From Vibrio sp. SCSIO 43136 (GTDB lineage Bacteria; Pseudomonadota; Gammaproteobacteria; Enterobacterales; Vibrionaceae), in assembly GCF_023716565.1 (NCBI RefSeq), contig NZ_CP071848.1, positions 558,001-622,000 of the forward strand: DNA of 64,000 nucleotides, in the 5' to 3' direction. The translations under genes and the position numbers were made by a program. Shown here in pieces: positions 32,897 through 43,629 of this stretch. The notes below the pieces were generated by a model. That model made no database searches. It was given only the letters and a program-made list of their open reading frames with translations, and was not told where the DNA came from. Each line of letters starts with the position of its first letter. Within the stretch, counting starts at the first letter, position 1.

Positions 32897-34186
32897 ATGT
32901 CTACACAAATGCCGGTATTGATCTCTCGCCAGGCGGCACCAGAACAGTGGGGCGATAAAGCACTACTTTCATTTGGTGAAGCTGGTGCGACTATCCACGT
33001 CACCGAGCCTGAGCTTGATGCGATTCAACGTGCTGCTCGTAAGCTGGATGGTCAAGGGATCAAAGCAGTTTCACTGCAAGGCGAAGGCTGGGATCTAGAA
33101 GCGGTTTGGGCTTTTTATCAAGGCTACCGTAACCAAAAGAATAACAACCGTGTTGATTGGGTTGAACTTGAAGAAGCGGCTCAAACAGAACTGAACGCTC
33201 GTATTAAAGCGGGCGATTGGGTTCGCGACATTATCAACAAAAACGCCGAAGAAGTCGCACCTCGTCAACTGGCAACTATGGCAGGTGAGTTCATCAAATC
33301 ACTTGCACCAGAGCAGGTAACTTACCGCATCGTTAAAGATAAAGATCTACTGACGGAAGGCTGGGAAGGCATTTATGCAGTAGGCCGTGGCTCTGAACGT
33401 ACGTCAGCTATGCTACAACTCGACTTCAACCCAACAGGCGATGAAAACGCACCAGTATTCGCTTGTCTTGTGGGTAAAGGCATTACGTTTGACTCAGGTG
33501 GCTACAGCTTGAAGCCTTCAAACTTCATGGACGCTATGAAAGCTGATATGGGTGGCTCTGGCATCATCACTGGTGGTCTTGGCTTGGCGATTATGCGCGG
33601 TCTGAATAAGCGTGTGAAACTTATCTTATGTTGCGCTGAAAACATGGTTTCTGGTCGTGCATTTAAGCTTGGCGATATCATCAAGTACAAAAATGGCAAA
33701 ACAGTGGAAGTGATGAACACCGATGCTGAAGGTCGTTTAGTTCTGGCGGACGGTCTATTGTTTGCTAATGAGCAAAACCCTGAGCTAATCATTGATTGTG
33801 CAACACTTACGGGTGCTGCAAAAAATGCCCTAGGCAACGATTACCATGCTTTGCTCTCTTTTGATAGCGAGCTATCTCACCAAGCACTCACCAGTGCTAC
33901 GGAAGAAAATGAAGGTCTGTGGCCTCTACCGCTAGCAGACTTCCACCGTAGCATGTTGCCATCGAACTACGCTGATCTATCCAACATCAGTAGTGGTCAA
34001 TATTCACCAGGTGCGAGCACGGCGGCGGCATTCCTTTCTTACTTCGTAGATGACTACAAGAAAGGTTGGCTGCACTTTGATTGTGCTGGTACTTACCGCA
34101 AAGCAGCGTCTGACAAATGGTCAGCAGGCGCAACGGGCATGGGTGTTCGCACGCTAGCTCGTCTACTAGTAGACCAAGCAAAATAA
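32897..34186 (+). CDS. pepB: Peptidase B (M17 leucyl aminopeptidase family)
   Basis: 429 residues. M17 metal and active-site motifs are present: [27 protein letters not shown] and [15 protein letters not shown] cytoplasmic two-metal aminopeptidase. It follows the isc operon as in enterobacteria but after a terminator, so probably has its own promoter. Confidence 0.95.
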   Translation: MSTQMPVLISRQAAPEQWGDKALLSFGEAGATIHVTEPELDAIQRAARKLDGQGIKAVSLQGEGWDLEAVWAFYQGYRNQKNNNRVDWVELEEAAQTELNARIKAGDWVRDIINKNAEEVAPRQLATMAGEFIKSLAPEQVTYRIVKDKDLLTEGWEGIYAVGRGSERTSAMLQLDFNPTGDENAPVFACLVGKGITFDSGGYSLKPSNFMDAMKADMGGSGIITGGLGLAIMRGLNKRVKLILCCAENMVSGRAFKLGDIIKYKNGKTVEVMNTDAEGRLVLADGLLFANEQNPELIIDCATLTGAAKNALGNDYHALLSFDSELSHQALTSATEENEGLWPLPLADFHRSMLPSNYADLSNISSGQYSPGASTAAAFLSYFVDDYKKGWLHFDCAGTYRKAASDKWSAGATGMGVRTLARLLVDQAK

Positions 34187-34192
34187 TGACTG

Positions 34193-34222
34193 AACGGGAG
34201 CAAAGACTCCCGTTATTTTTTT
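34193..34222 (+). terminator. Terminator after pepB
   Basis: AACGGGAG-CAAAGA-CTCCCGTT followed by ATTTTTTT. Confidence 0.86.
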
Positions 34223-34249
34223 CTGATAAGTAGAAGTAAAGGATAACTT

Positions 34250-34678
34250 ATGGCTCTAGAAAGAACCTTCTCTATTGTTAAGCCCGACGCAGTTAAACGT
34301 AACCTGATTGGTGAGATTTACCACCGTATAGAAAAAGCAGGTCTACAGGTTATTGCAGCGAAAATGGTTCACCTGAATGAAGACCAAGCCAGCGGTTTCT
34401 ACGCTGAGCATGAAGGCAAACCATTTTTCGAAGACTTAAAAGCATTTATGACTTCTGGCCCAATCATGGTTCAAGTCCTTGAAGGTGAAGATGCTATCTG
34501 TCGTTACCGTGAATTGATGGGTAAAACCAACCCAGAAGAAGCGGCATGTGGCACGATTCGCGCTGATTACGCACTGAGTATGCGTCATAACTCTGTCCAC
34601 GGTAGTGATAGCCCAGAGTCGGCAGCCCGTGAAATTGAGTTTTTCTTCCCTGCATCTGAGATTTGCCCTCGCTCTTAG
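34250..34678 (+). CDS. ndk: Nucleoside diphosphate kinase
   Basis: 142 residues with the catalytic histidine in HNSVHGSDS and the N-terminal [15 protein letters not shown]. It balances nucleoside triphosphates through a phosphohistidine. Complete. Confidence 0.97.
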   Translation: MALERTFSIVKPDAVKRNLIGEIYHRIEKAGLQVIAAKMVHLNEDQASGFYAEHEGKPFFEDLKAFMTSGPIMVQVLEGEDAICRYRELMGKTNPEEAACGTIRADYALSMRHNSVHGSDSPESAAREIEFFFPASEICPRS

Positions 34679-34715
34679 GTTAGGGAGTACCCTTGCAACG
34701 GGGTATTCTTTTGTC

Positions 34716-34736
34716 CTCCCCCTTTTCAAGGGGGAG
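34716..34736. repeat. 21-bp palindromic repeat, copy 1
   Basis: A perfect CTCCCCCTT / AAGGGGGAG stem with a TTC loop after ndk. Identical over all 21 bases to 45038-45058. It may act as a terminator-like hairpin, but no T-run follows on the plus strand. Confidence 0.75.
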
Positions 34737-34868
34737 AGTTGTTAGCTCAAATTTTAACCATTATAATTTCAACCCCTTCCGAATAACCCCATTCTCTACC
34801 TCTTGTTGTTACTGGGCAAAGGCTGTACAATTCGCGCCCTTAATTATTGTTCTGGCATGAGAGGCACC

Positions 34869-35987
34869 ATGACAACCCAAAAAGTCAATCTACTCGATTT
34901 TGATCGTAAAGGGCTCCGCAAATATTTTGCTGAAGAGCTTGGCGAAAAAGCGTTTCGCGCAGATCAAATTATGAAGTGGATCTACCATTTTGGCGTGGAT
35001 GACTTTGAGTTGATGACCAACATCAACAAGAAGCTACGTGAGAAGCTGCAGCGTGTGGCTGAAATCCGTGCACCTTTCGTGTCTGATGCACAGCACTCAA
35101 GTGACGGCACCATCAAGTGGGCGATGCGCGTCGGTGACCAAGACGTAGAAACCGTATACATCCCAGAGGATGATCGTGCGACGCTTTGTGTCTCGTCTCA
35201 AGTGGGTTGTGCACTAGAGTGTAAGTTCTGTTCAACGGCACAGCAGGGTTTCAACCGTAACCTAAAAGTGTCTGAAATCATTGGTCAGGTATGGCGCGCT
35301 GCACGTGAGATTGGTCTTGAGAAAGAAACGGGTCGTCGCCCAATTACTAACGTAGTAATGATGGGTATGGGTGAGCCGCTTTTAAACATGAAGAACTTGA
35401 TCCCATCTTTAGAGATCATGCTTGATGACCTTGGCTTTGGCCTTTCTAAGCGCCGTGTAACTGTATCAACTTCTGGTGTCGTTTCTGGCCTTGATCAGAT
35501 GACAGATAACATCGACGTGGCACTAGCGATTTCTCTTCACGCACCGACCGATGAACTGCGTAGTGAAATCATGCCGATTAACGACCGCTGGAATATCGAA
35601 GATTTTCTTGCATCGGTTCGTCGTTATATTGCTTCATCCAATGCCAACCGAGGCAAGGTAACCGTCGAATATGTTCTGCTTGATCATGTCAATGACGACA
35701 TGGAACATGCACGACAGCTCGCAGAATTGATGAAAGACACCCCGTGTAAAATCAATTTGATTCCATTTAACCCGTATCCTGGTTCACCATACGGAAAACC
35801 GAGTAATTCACGCATCGACCGTTTCATGAAAACCTTGATGAAGTACGACTACACGGTAACAGTACGTAAAACACGCGGCGATGATATCGATGCAGCGTGT
35901 GGTCAGTTAGTGGGTGATGTGATTGACCGCACTAAACGTACACAGAATAAACAAAATGGGGAACCAATCCCGGTGAAAAGCATCTGA
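34869..35987 (+). CDS. rlmN: 23S rRNA/tRNA adenine-C2 methyltransferase RlmN
   Basis: 372 residues from ATG 34869 ([16 protein letters not shown]), which follows GAGAGG; the longer reading from 34803 has no family support. The radical-SAM cluster motif is CALECKFCS, with the methyl-carrier cysteine near the C-terminus in DIDAACGQL. It methylates A2503 of 23S rRNA and A37 of some tRNAs. Confidence 0.97.
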   Translation: MTTQKVNLLDFDRKGLRKYFAEELGEKAFRADQIMKWIYHFGVDDFELMTNINKKLREKLQRVAEIRAPFVSDAQHSSDGTIKWAMRVGDQDVETVYIPEDDRATLCVSSQVGCALECKFCSTAQQGFNRNLKVSEIIGQVWRAAREIGLEKETGRRPITNVVMMGMGEPLLNMKNLIPSLEIMLDDLGFGLSKRRVTVSTSGVVSGLDQMTDNIDVALAISLHAPTDELRSEIMPINDRWNIEDFLASVRRYIASSNANRGKVTVEYVLLDHVNDDMEHARQLAELMKDTPCKINLIPFNPYPGSPYGKPSNSRIDRFMKTLMKYDYTVTVRKTRGDDIDAACGQLVGDVIDRTKRTQNKQNGEPIPVKSI

Positions 35988-36008
35988 TGTGATGTTCCTT
36001 CCGAACGG

Positions 36009-36030
36009 CTCCCCTGCGACGCTAGGGGAG
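36009..36030 (+). promoter_or_regulatory. Hairpin covering the pilW ribosome site
   Basis: CTCCCCT (36009-36015) can pair with AGGGGAG (36024-36030), and the latter is the Shine-Dalgarno of pilW, four bases before its ATG. Translation may therefore depend on melting of this stem. Confidence 0.5.
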
Positions 36031-36034
36031 TGTG

Positions 36035-36805
36035 ATGTTCGCAAGGTTTGTATACATAATTCTGGTTAGTTTAATTTCCGGTTGTGTTACAGTTACACAA
36101 GATAAATTAGATGCTTCATTCGATAGGCAGGCGGCTGCAGAGGCGAGAGTCAATTTAGGCTTGAGTTATTTGGAGTCAGGCGACCGAGTTAGGGCGAAAG
36201 AGAATATTCAACAAGCGTTGGAGTATCGCCCCAACTATTACCGAGCATTGATCGCACAAGCGCATTATTACGATCAAGTCGGAGAGCCGGATAACGCCCG
36301 CCAATCATTCGAACAAGCACTTAGGGAGTCACCCGACAACGGAGACGTTCTCAATAACTACGGTGTTTTTCTTTGTAAGCTCGGCGAATATGAAACCGCT
36401 GACGCCTTCTTTAACCGTGCTATTGAGGTGCCTTACTACTACCTAATTTCAGCCAGTTATCAAAATGCTGCATTTTGTGCACTGAAATCAGGGGATAAGC
36501 ATCAGGCACAATACTATTTTCGCCGCGCACTCGATCATGATCCCAAACGGGTAAGTTCGATTTTGCAGCTCGCTCAATTAGAAATAGAGTTAGAGCAGTA
36601 TCGCGAGGCTAGGGTAAGACTGGTAAAGTTTCACCATCAGTTTGGATATAGAGCAGCAAGCCTAGGGCTGCTGATTGAACTAGAAGAAAAAAACGGCAAT
36701 TTAGCCATGGCAGAGCGTTATCGCCAAGCACTTGCTCAGAAATATCCAGACTCTATTCAGTATCAAAAATATGTCAGAAATAAAAACGGAACAATCAGAA
36801 ATTAA
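36035..36805 (+). CDS. pilW: Type IV pilus biogenesis lipoprotein PilW/PilF (TPR)
   Basis: About 256 residues. A lipoprotein signal peptide ends in the lipobox LISGC; TPR repeats follow from about residue 35 (ARVNLGLSYLESGDRVRAKENIQQALEYRPNYYRA and similar). It is the pilotin that places the PilQ secretin in the outer membrane. ATG 36035 is chosen; a GTG three bases earlier is too near the ribosome site. The end overlaps rodZ by 35 bases. Confidence 0.92.
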   Translation: MFARFVYIILVSLISGCVTVTQDKLDASFDRQAAAEARVNLGLSYLESGDRVRAKENIQQALEYRPNYYRALIAQAHYYDQVGEPDNARQSFEQALRESPDNGDVLNNYGVFLCKLGEYETADAFFNRAIEVPYYYLISASYQNAAFCALKSGDKHQAQYYFRRALDHDPKRVSSILQLAQLEIELEQYREARVRLVKFHHQFGYRAASLGLLIELEEKNGNLAMAERYRQALAQKYPDSIQYQKYVRNKNGTIRN

Positions 36806-37712
36806 TCCGCAAGAGATTGAAAACGTAGCAGTATTACCGGGCGCACTATTACGTCAAAAACGTGAATCTCTTGGCTGGAGCCAAAAAGATATCGCCGATC
36901 GACTGCGACTGCGAGTCGTAGTGATTGAGAACATTGAAAACGACAGTGTTAAGTCAGATCAAGTAGCCACCTTTACCCGTGGCTATTTGCGATCTTATGC
37001 CAAGCTGGTTGGTATTGAAGAAGATGAAGTGCTTGCCCTGTTTGACGGTGCTCAGCAAGAGAGTGATGACGTGCAAAGCATGCAGAGCTTTTCTCGTAAA
37101 ACTAAGCGCGAAAAACACGACAGCCGCATCATGCTGCTTACTTGGGGCATTATGCTGACCCTTGTGGGTATCTCGTCGGTATGGTGGTGGCAAAACCAAG
37201 AACAGGACACTCTGTCAGTGACTGAGCTTCAAGCTGCAACGGCGGCAGATTCTGTCGATGAGCCAATTGCCTTGGATAGCGCCGCATTGGACTCTCCAGT
37301 AGTCGAGGTGGCAGTTTCAGATGCCGAGCCAACCTTGCTACCTCTGGAAGAGGAAACTTCAGCTGTGGTTGCTGAAGAGAATACGCCTGTGATCGAAGAC
37401 ACCGCTCCAGTCGAAACGCCAGTAGCAGAACCAGTACAAGAAACGCCTGCTGAAGCTTCAGTGCCTGATGTAGCAGCGAACCTACTTGAGATGTCATTTC
37501 GTTCAGACTGTTGGATCTTGGTGAAAGATGCGACAGGAAAAACCTTATCGACTGGTGTGAAGAAAGCAGGTCAATCTCTTAGCCTGCAAGGCGAGCTCCC
37601 TTATAGTTTAGTTCTTGGCGCACCTGAAGGTGTGACAATGACATTAGCCGATGAAGCCGTGGACCTTTCTGGGTATACTGCAGGCAAAGTCGCGAAATTC
37701 AAATTACCCTAG
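36771..37712 (+). CDS. rodZ: Cytoskeletal anchor RodZ
   Basis: 313 residues from ATG 36771, inside the end of pilW. An N-terminal helix-turn-helix ([23 protein letters not shown]), one membrane helix at about residues 120-140 ([20 protein letters not shown]), a proline/glutamate-rich periplasmic linker, and a C-terminal beta domain ([19 protein letters not shown]). It links MreB to the membrane and maintains rod shape. In the conserved order before ispG. Confidence 0.93.
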   Translation: MSEIKTEQSEINPQEIENVAVLPGALLRQKRESLGWSQKDIADRLRLRVVVIENIENDSVKSDQVATFTRGYLRSYAKLVGIEEDEVLALFDGAQQESDDVQSMQSFSRKTKREKHDSRIMLLTWGIMLTLVGISSVWWWQNQEQDTLSVTELQAATAADSVDEPIALDSAALDSPVVEVAVSDAEPTLLPLEEETSAVVAEENTPVIEDTAPVETPVAEPVQETPAEASVPDVAANLLEMSFRSDCWILVKDATGKTLSTGVKKAGQSLSLQGELPYSLVLGAPEGVTMTLADEAVDLSGYTAGKVAKFKLP

Positions 37713-37720
37713 AAGCAATT

Positions 37721-38845
37721 ATGCAACACGAATCTCCTATTAAACGTCGCCCATCGACACGTATCTACGTGGGCGACGTGCCTATTGGTGACGGTGCCCC
37801 AATTGCGGTGCAGTCAATGACCAACACCCGCACTACGGATGTAGAGGCGACCGTTGCTCAAATTCGAGCGCTAGAGAACGTCGGTGCTGACATCGTACGC
37901 GTCTCAGTACCAACCATGGACGCTGCTGAAGCCTTTAAGCAGATCAAACAGCAAGTCTCTGTTCCTCTGGTTGCGGATATTCACTTTGATTACCGTATTG
38001 CACTGAAAGTAGCGGAATACGGCGTGGACTGTCTGCGCATTAACCCAGGCAACATCGGTAAAGAAGACCGCATTCGCGCTGTTGTTGATTGTGCTCGGGA
38101 CAAAAACATCCCAATCCGAATTGGTGTGAACGGTGGCTCTCTGGAAAAAGATATCCAGATGAAATACGGTGAGCCGACCCCTGCTGCGCTGGTGGAATCA
38201 GCAATGCGTCACGTAGATATCCTAGATCGTCTTAACTTTGACCAGTTTAAAGTAAGCGTAAAAGCATCGGACGTCTTCTTAGCAGTAGACTCTTACCGTT
38301 TACTGGCAAAAGAGATCGACCAGCCACTCCACTTAGGTATCACTGAAGCGGGTGGCGCTCGTGCAGGTTCAGTAAAATCATCGGTTGGCCTAGGCATGCT
38401 TCTCGCAGAAGGCATTGGTGATACGCTACGTATCTCACTTGCAGCGGATCCAGTTGAAGAGATCAAAGTAGGTTTTGATATCCTAAAATCTCTACGTATT
38501 CGCTCACGCGGTATTAACTTTATTGCCTGTCCTAGCTGTTCGCGCCAAGAATTTGATGTGATTGGTACGGTGAACTCATTAGAAGAGCGTCTAGAAGACA
38601 TTATTACACCAATGGATGTGTCCATCATTGGTTGTGTAGTGAACGGCCCTGGTGAAGCAGAAGTTTCACACATGGGCATCGCAGGTGGTAACAAGAAGAG
38701 TGCTTTCTACGAAGACGGCAAACGTCAGAAAGAGCGCTTTGATAACGATAATCTGGTGGATCAGCTCGAAGCTAAGATCCGCGCCAAGGCATCGATGTTG
38801 GATGAAAACAACCGCATCGACATCAACCAGATCGAAAATAACTAA
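37721..38845 (+). CDS. ispG: 4-hydroxy-3-methylbut-2-enyl diphosphate synthase
   Basis: 374 residues with the [4Fe-4S] cysteines in [10 protein letters not shown] and [13 protein letters not shown], and the TIM-barrel opening [19 protein letters not shown]. It makes HMBPP in the non-mevalonate isoprenoid pathway. Full length; also called gcpE. Confidence 0.97.
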   Translation: MQHESPIKRRPSTRIYVGDVPIGDGAPIAVQSMTNTRTTDVEATVAQIRALENVGADIVRVSVPTMDAAEAFKQIKQQVSVPLVADIHFDYRIALKVAEYGVDCLRINPGNIGKEDRIRAVVDCARDKNIPIRIGVNGGSLEKDIQMKYGEPTPAALVESAMRHVDILDRLNFDQFKVSVKASDVFLAVDSYRLLAKEIDQPLHLGITEAGGARAGSVKSSVGLGMLLAEGIGDTLRISLAADPVEEIKVGFDILKSLRIRSRGINFIACPSCSRQEFDVIGTVNSLEERLEDIITPMDVSIIGCVVNGPGEAEVSHMGIAGGNKKSAFYEDGKRQKERFDNDNLVDQLEAKIRAKASMLDENNRIDINQIENN

Positions 38846-38862
38846 ATTCAACGGTAAAAACT

Positions 38863-40131
38863 GTGGCAAAGACAATCCAAGCTATTCGAGGCATGAACGA
38901 CTGCCTCCCAACACAATCTCCACTTTGGCAAAAAGTTGAGAACACGGTGAAACACGTAGTGAGCGCATATGGCTACAGCGAAGTACGTATGCCAATCGTT
39001 GAAGAAACTCATCTATTTAGCCGTGCCGTTGGCGAAGAAACAGACGTTGTTTCAAAAGAGATGTACACCTTTGAAGACCGCAATGGTGATAGCCTAACAC
39101 TGCGCCCAGAAGGCACAGCAGGTTGTGTACGTTCTTGTATTCAAAACAGCCTAATTAACCGTGATGAACAGCGCCTGTGGTACATGGGCCCAATGTTCCG
39201 TCACGAGCGTCCGCAAAAAGGTCGCTACCGTCAATTCCACCAATGTGGTGTTGAGGTGTTTGGTCTTAACGGTCCTGACGTTGACGCAGAACTGATCATG
39301 ATGACAGCGCGTCTATGGCGTGAGCTGGGCATCGACAAGTACGTTCGCTTAGAGCTGAACTCTATTGGCTCTTTAGAAGCACGCGCTAACTACCGCACCG
39401 CACTTGTGGCATTTCTCGAGCAACACATCGACGTCCTAGACGAAGATTGTAAGCGCCGTATGCACACAAATCCGCTACGTGTTCTAGATACTAAAAACCA
39501 AGATATTCAAGCCATCCTTGTTGATGCACCGCAGCTAGGCGACTACCTAGACGAAGAGTCACAAGCTCACTTTGCAGGACTTTGTGAACTTCTTGACGCT
39601 GCGGGTATCGAATATCAAGTTAACCAGCGTCTAGTACGTGGTCTTGATTACTACAACCGCACGGTATTTGAGTGGATCACTGAAAGCCTTGGTGCTCAAG
39701 GCACAGTATGTGGTGGTGGTCGTTACGATGGTCTTGTTGAGCAGTTAGGCGGCAAAGCAACGCCAGCCGTTGGTTTTGCGATGGGTCTTGAGCGACTAGT
39801 ACTTATGCTAGAAGAGCTTGAGCTTGCAGAAACCCGCCGTGCTGTTGACGTTTACATGGTGAGCGCAGGCGAAGGTACGCTAATGGCGAGCATGAAGCTC
39901 GCAGAAGAGCTACGTGAAGCGCTTCCAGGCATCCGTGTGATGAGCCACTTTGGTGGTGGTAACTTTAAGAAACAGTTCAAACGCGCTGATAAAGCGGGTG
40001 CAGCGGTTGCTCTTGTTCTGGGTGAGAATGAAGTTGCAGACAACACCGTAGTAGTAAAAGATTTGATTGGCGGCGAGCAAGACACTGTGTCTCAAGCAGA
40101 TGTTGCAGCCAAACTAACGCATTTGATTTAA
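38863..40131 (+). CDS. hisS: Histidyl-tRNA synthetase
   Basis: 422 residues from GTG 38863. Class II motifs: the [12 protein letters not shown] segment, motif 2 [20 protein letters not shown] and motif 3 [12 protein letters not shown], with [14 protein letters not shown] for histidine binding. It charges tRNA-His. 12 bp before yfgM. Confidence 0.98.
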   Translation: MAKTIQAIRGMNDCLPTQSPLWQKVENTVKHVVSAYGYSEVRMPIVEETHLFSRAVGEETDVVSKEMYTFEDRNGDSLTLRPEGTAGCVRSCIQNSLINRDEQRLWYMGPMFRHERPQKGRYRQFHQCGVEVFGLNGPDVDAELIMMTARLWRELGIDKYVRLELNSIGSLEARANYRTALVAFLEQHIDVLDEDCKRRMHTNPLRVLDTKNQDIQAILVDAPQLGDYLDEESQAHFAGLCELLDAAGIEYQVNQRLVRGLDYYNRTVFEWITESLGAQGTVCGGGRYDGLVEQLGGKATPAVGFAMGLERLVLMLEELELAETRRAVDVYMVSAGEGTLMASMKLAEELREALPGIRVMSHFGGGNFKKQFKRADKAGAAVALVLGENEVADNTVVVKDLIGGEQDTVSQADVAAKLTHLI

Positions 40132-40143
40132 AGAGGACAGGAC

Positions 40144-40761
40144 GTGGAACTCTACGATAGCGAAGAACAACAAGTAGAAGCGATTAAGGATTGGTGGAAG
40201 GAAAACGGTAAAGCCGTGATCCTTGGCGCAGTTGTTGGTCTAGGCGGCATCTTTGGTTGGCGTTACTACCAAGACTCAACGATTGCTGCGCAAGATGCAG
40301 CATCGAAAGCGTACACTGAAGCGATGGCGTCAATCACGGCGCAAGGTGCACAAGCATCAGATTCAGCTCAAGCATTTATTGATGCCAATAAAGAGTCTCA
40401 ATACTCTGTACTCGCAGCGCTTTCACTGGCTAAAGCACAAGTTGAAGCAGGTGAACTAGACAACGCCCTTACTCAACTAGAGTGGGCGCTGGCAAACAAT
40501 AAAGATGCAGCGGCAGAGTCTTTGATCCGTTTCCGTGTCGCACGTATTCAAGCAGAGCAGGGTGAGTTCGATAGCGCACTGACATCGCTAGGCAAGATTA
40601 CAGCAGAGTCTTGGAAAGGTCGTGTGGCTGAGCAGCGTGGCGATATCCTACTTCGTCAAGGTGACAAAGAAGGTGCTTACGCAGCCTACACTGAAGCACA
40701 GCAGGCATCAGTCGCAGGTAACCAAGCATTGCAAATGAAATTGGATGATCTTGCCAAGTAA
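40144..40761 (+). CDS. yfgM: YfgM-family periplasmic chaperone/ancillary translocon protein
   Basis: 205 residues from GTG 40144. One membrane helix (about 22-42, AVILGAVVGLGGIFGWRYY) anchors a tetratricopeptide-like periplasmic domain. In E. coli YfgM associates with PpiD at the Sec translocon and with RcsB. Conserved place between hisS and bamB. Confidence 0.93.
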   Translation: MELYDSEEQQVEAIKDWWKENGKAVILGAVVGLGGIFGWRYYQDSTIAAQDAASKAYTEAMASITAQGAQASDSAQAFIDANKESQYSVLAALSLAKAQVEAGELDNALTQLEWALANNKDAAAESLIRFRVARIQAEQGEFDSALTSLGKITAESWKGRVAEQRGDILLRQGDKEGAYAAYTEAQQASVAGNQALQMKLDDLAK

Positions 40762-40773
40762 GGTGACGAATAG

Positions 40774-41931
40774 ATGAAAAAAATGCTCAACAGAGCACTG
40801 ATGTGCGCAGTTGTCCTTGGTGGCGTTGTTGGATGTGCCGGTGAAGAAGACACCATTGTGATGTCTCCTTTGCCAGAGGTCAGCAGTCAGTTTACACCTG
40901 GCAGCGAATGGAGTACGAGCATTGGCGATGGCGTTGGGCATTATTTCTCTAAGCTCAAACCCGCTTTTGCCTACGACAAAGTGTTCGTCGCTAGCCGTGA
41001 TGGTGAGGTTAAGGCTCTAGACCCAAGTAATGGCAAAGCCATTTGGAGCCAAGATTTAAGTGAAGGCAGTACTGCTCGTCTTTCAGGTGGCATTACCGCT
41101 TCATACGGTAAACTGTTTATCGGTAGCGAAAATGGCCAGCTGATTGCTCTTGAAGAGAAAACAGGTGAGCTACTTTGGCGTGTTGACGTCGAAGGTGAGG
41201 TGCTTGCGGCGCCTGCAACCGATGCTAACCTTGTGATTGTGCATACTAGCCGTGGTGTATTGGCTGCGCTTAATCCGGAAACCGGTGAGCAAGTTTGGAC
41301 ACTTGCCAACGAAGTACCTTCTCTAACACTGCGTGGTGACAGTGCACCTGCGACCGTGTCTGGTGGCGTGTTCTGGGGAACGGCAAATGGTCGTTTGGCG
41401 GCAGCAATTGCTGAGCGAGGTCAACTGATTTGGCAACAACCTATCGGTAACCCACAAGGTTCCACAGAAATTGATCGCTTGGTCGATGTGGATGCAAAAC
41501 CACTGATTATCGGTGGCATGCTTTATACTGTAGGGATCAACGGTCAGTTAGTAGCAATTGACTTACGTTCAGGTGCGCCTACGTGGAAACGTAGTTATTC
41601 GTCGGCGTCTGATCTTGCAACCGATGGTGACCAGATTTACCTAGTAACAGACAAGGACCATGTTGCAGCTGTTGACGCTCGCAGTGGTACTGAAATCTGG
41701 AGCAACGATCAACTGCAATACCGTCAGCTGACAGACCCTGTGGTTATTCGTGGCATGGTTGTGGTCGCAGACAGTCAAGGCTACGTTCACTGGATTGATA
41801 ATGACACAGGTGAGTTCGTCGCTCAGCAAATGGTGGATAGCAGCGGCTTTGCTGTTGGTCCGACCTTGCTTGATGATGGCTACGTATTAGTGTCACGCTC
41901 AGGTAAAGTGGTTAAGCAAACTGTGAAATAG
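40774..41931 (+). CDS. bamB: Outer membrane protein assembly factor BamB
   Basis: 385 residues. Lipoprotein signal peptide with lipobox VVGC (Cys at about 21), then an eight-bladed beta-propeller with PQQ-like repeats such as ALDPSNGKAIW, ALEEKTGELLW and ALNPETGEQVW. It helps BamA fold outer-membrane barrels. Confidence 0.96.
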   Translation: MKKMLNRALMCAVVLGGVVGCAGEEDTIVMSPLPEVSSQFTPGSEWSTSIGDGVGHYFSKLKPAFAYDKVFVASRDGEVKALDPSNGKAIWSQDLSEGSTARLSGGITASYGKLFIGSENGQLIALEEKTGELLWRVDVEGEVLAAPATDANLVIVHTSRGVLAALNPETGEQVWTLANEVPSLTLRGDSAPATVSGGVFWGTANGRLAAAIAERGQLIWQQPIGNPQGSTEIDRLVDVDAKPLIIGGMLYTVGINGQLVAIDLRSGAPTWKRSYSSASDLATDGDQIYLVTDKDHVAAVDARSGTEIWSNDQLQYRQLTDPVVIRGMVVVADSQGYVHWIDNDTGEFVAQQMVDSSGFAVGPTLLDDGYVLVSRSGKVVKQTVK

Positions 41932-41974
41932 TCGTCAATAGCACAGCTATTCACAGTGTGATATAATTCACATT

Positions 41975-42008
41975 CGGCTCTTGGCTGTTTTCAGTCAAGA
42001 GCCGTTTT
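41975..42008 (+). terminator. Terminator after bamB
   Basis: CGGCTCTTGGCTG / CAGTCAAGAGCCG with a TTTT loop, one weak pair, followed by TTTTATT. Confidence 0.82.
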
Positions 42009-42018
42009 ATTGGTGACG

Positions 42019-42071
42019 TGTAGTTATAGGTAAAGTGACGGTAAAGCCCGGAATTGTTACCTATAACTACA
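42019..42071 (+). promoter_or_regulatory. 15-bp perfect inverted repeat in the der leader
   Basis: TGTAGTTATAGGTAA (42019-42033) and its exact reverse complement (42057-42071) flank 23 bases, 28 bp before the der start. Either an RNA stem in the leader or an operator pair; no known motif is recognised. Confidence 0.6.
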
Positions 42072-42099
42072 TATAGAATACGAATTTGTAGAGGTAGAT

Positions 42100-43584
42100 A
42101 TGATTCCTGTTGTTGCTCTAGTTGGGCGTCCAAACGTTGGTAAATCAACGTTATTTAACCGCCTAACTCGCACTCGCGACGCACTGGTAGCGGATTTCCC
42201 GGGTCTGACCCGTGACCGTAAATACGGTCAAGCGGTGCTGGGTGAACACGAATTTATTGTTATCGATACCGGTGGTATCGATGGTACCGAAGAAGGTGTA
42301 GAAACCAAGATGGCTGAACAGTCGCTCGCTGCGATTGAAGAAGCAGATGTGGTGCTATTTATGGTAGATGGCCGTGCGGGTCTAACACCATCAGATGAAG
42401 CGATTGCCGCTCACCTTCGTAAGATTGAAAAACCATCAATGCTGGTAGTAAACAAGATTGATGGCATTGATGCAGATGCTGCGTGTGTTGAGTTTTGGAA
42501 ACTTGGCGTTGAGCAAATGTACCAAATCGCGGCAGCACACGGCCGTGGTGTTGCTGCTCTGATTGACCGTGCATTGAACCCATTTGCTGAGAAGATGCTG
42601 GCAGAGCAAGGTGAAATCGAAGACTTAACCGAGTTTGAAGATCCGGAAGAAGAAAAACTCGACTACACCGAGGAAGAAGCTGAGCAAGAGTTCCAGCGTC
42701 TGCAAGACCAACCAATTAAGCTTGCGATCATTGGTCGTCCTAACGTGGGTAAGTCGACACTGACTAACCGTATCTTAGGTGAAGAGCGTGTGGTCGTTTA
42801 CGATATGCCTGGTACAACTCGTGACTCTATTTACATTCCGATGGAACGTGATGGTCGTGAGTACGTATTGATTGATACCGCAGGTGTGCGTCGTCGTAAG
42901 AACATGCATGAAACGGTTGAGAAGTTCTCCGTGGTTAAAACGCTAAAAGCGGTAGAAGATGCAAACGTTGTTCTTCTGGTTATCGACGCTCGTGAAAATA
43001 TCTCAGATCAAGACCTAAGCTTGCTTGGTTTTGCGCTAAATGCAGGTCGCTCGATTGTTATCGCAGTCAACAAGTGGGATGGTCTAGATACTGATGTGAA
43101 AGAATCAGTGAAGAAAGAGCTGGACCGTCGTCTAGGTTTTGTCGATTTTGCTCGCATCCACTTTATCTCTGCGCTTCACGGTACAGGTGTTGGTCACCTA
43201 TTCGAATCTGTACAAGAAGCCTATAAGTCAGCAACAACTCGCGTTGGTACTTCGGTTCTGACTCGTATCATGAAGATGGCGCAAGATGATCACCAGCCAC
43301 CTATGGTTCGCGGTCGCCGTGTGAAACTTAAATACGCACACGCAGGGGGTTACAACCCACCGATCATCGTGGTGCATGGTAACTTGGTTCACGAGTTGCC
43401 TGATTCGTACAAGCGCTTCTTGATGAACTACTATCGCCGCTCGTTAGAGATCATGGGGACCCCAATTCGTATCCAGTTCCAAAGCAGTGATAACCCGTTC
43501 GAAGGTAAAACACAGAAGCTGACGCTTTCTCAAGAGCGCAAGCGTAAACGCCTAATGTCCGCAGTGAAAGGGCGTAAAAAATAA
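42100..43584 (+). CDS. der: Ribosome-associated double GTPase Der (EngA)
   Basis: 494 residues. Two Ras-like G domains, each with GRPNVGKST (residues about 8-17 and 210-219) and an NKxD (NKID, NKWD); the second DxxG is in LIDTAGV, whereas the first has DTGG. An acidic linker joins them and a KH-like domain is at the C-terminus. It acts in 50S subunit maturation. An intrinsic terminator follows directly. Confidence 0.97.
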   Translation: MIPVVALVGRPNVGKSTLFNRLTRTRDALVADFPGLTRDRKYGQAVLGEHEFIVIDTGGIDGTEEGVETKMAEQSLAAIEEADVVLFMVDGRAGLTPSDEAIAAHLRKIEKPSMLVVNKIDGIDADAACVEFWKLGVEQMYQIAAAHGRGVAALIDRALNPFAEKMLAEQGEIEDLTEFEDPEEEKLDYTEEEAEQEFQRLQDQPIKLAIIGRPNVGKSTLTNRILGEERVVVYDMPGTTRDSIYIPMERDGREYVLIDTAGVRRRKNMHETVEKFSVVKTLKAVEDANVVLLVIDARENISDQDLSLLGFALNAGRSIVIAVNKWDGLDTDVKESVKKELDRRLGFVDFARIHFISALHGTGVGHLFESVQEAYKSATTRVGTSVLTRIMKMAQDDHQPPMVRGRRVKLKYAHAGGYNPPIIVVHGNLVHELPDSYKRFLMNYYRRSLEIMGTPIRIQFQSSDNPFEGKTQKLTLSQERKRKRLMSAVKGRKK

Positions 43585-43592
43585 GAGTTTTT

Positions 43593-43618
43593 AAAGCGCC
43601 CATTGGGCGCTTTTTTTC
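43593..43618 (+). terminator. Terminator after der
   Basis: AAAGCGCCC-AT-TGGGCGCTTT followed by a T-run; it also precedes the next gene's ribosome site. Confidence 0.9.
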
Positions 43619-43629
43619 TAGAGGTAACC

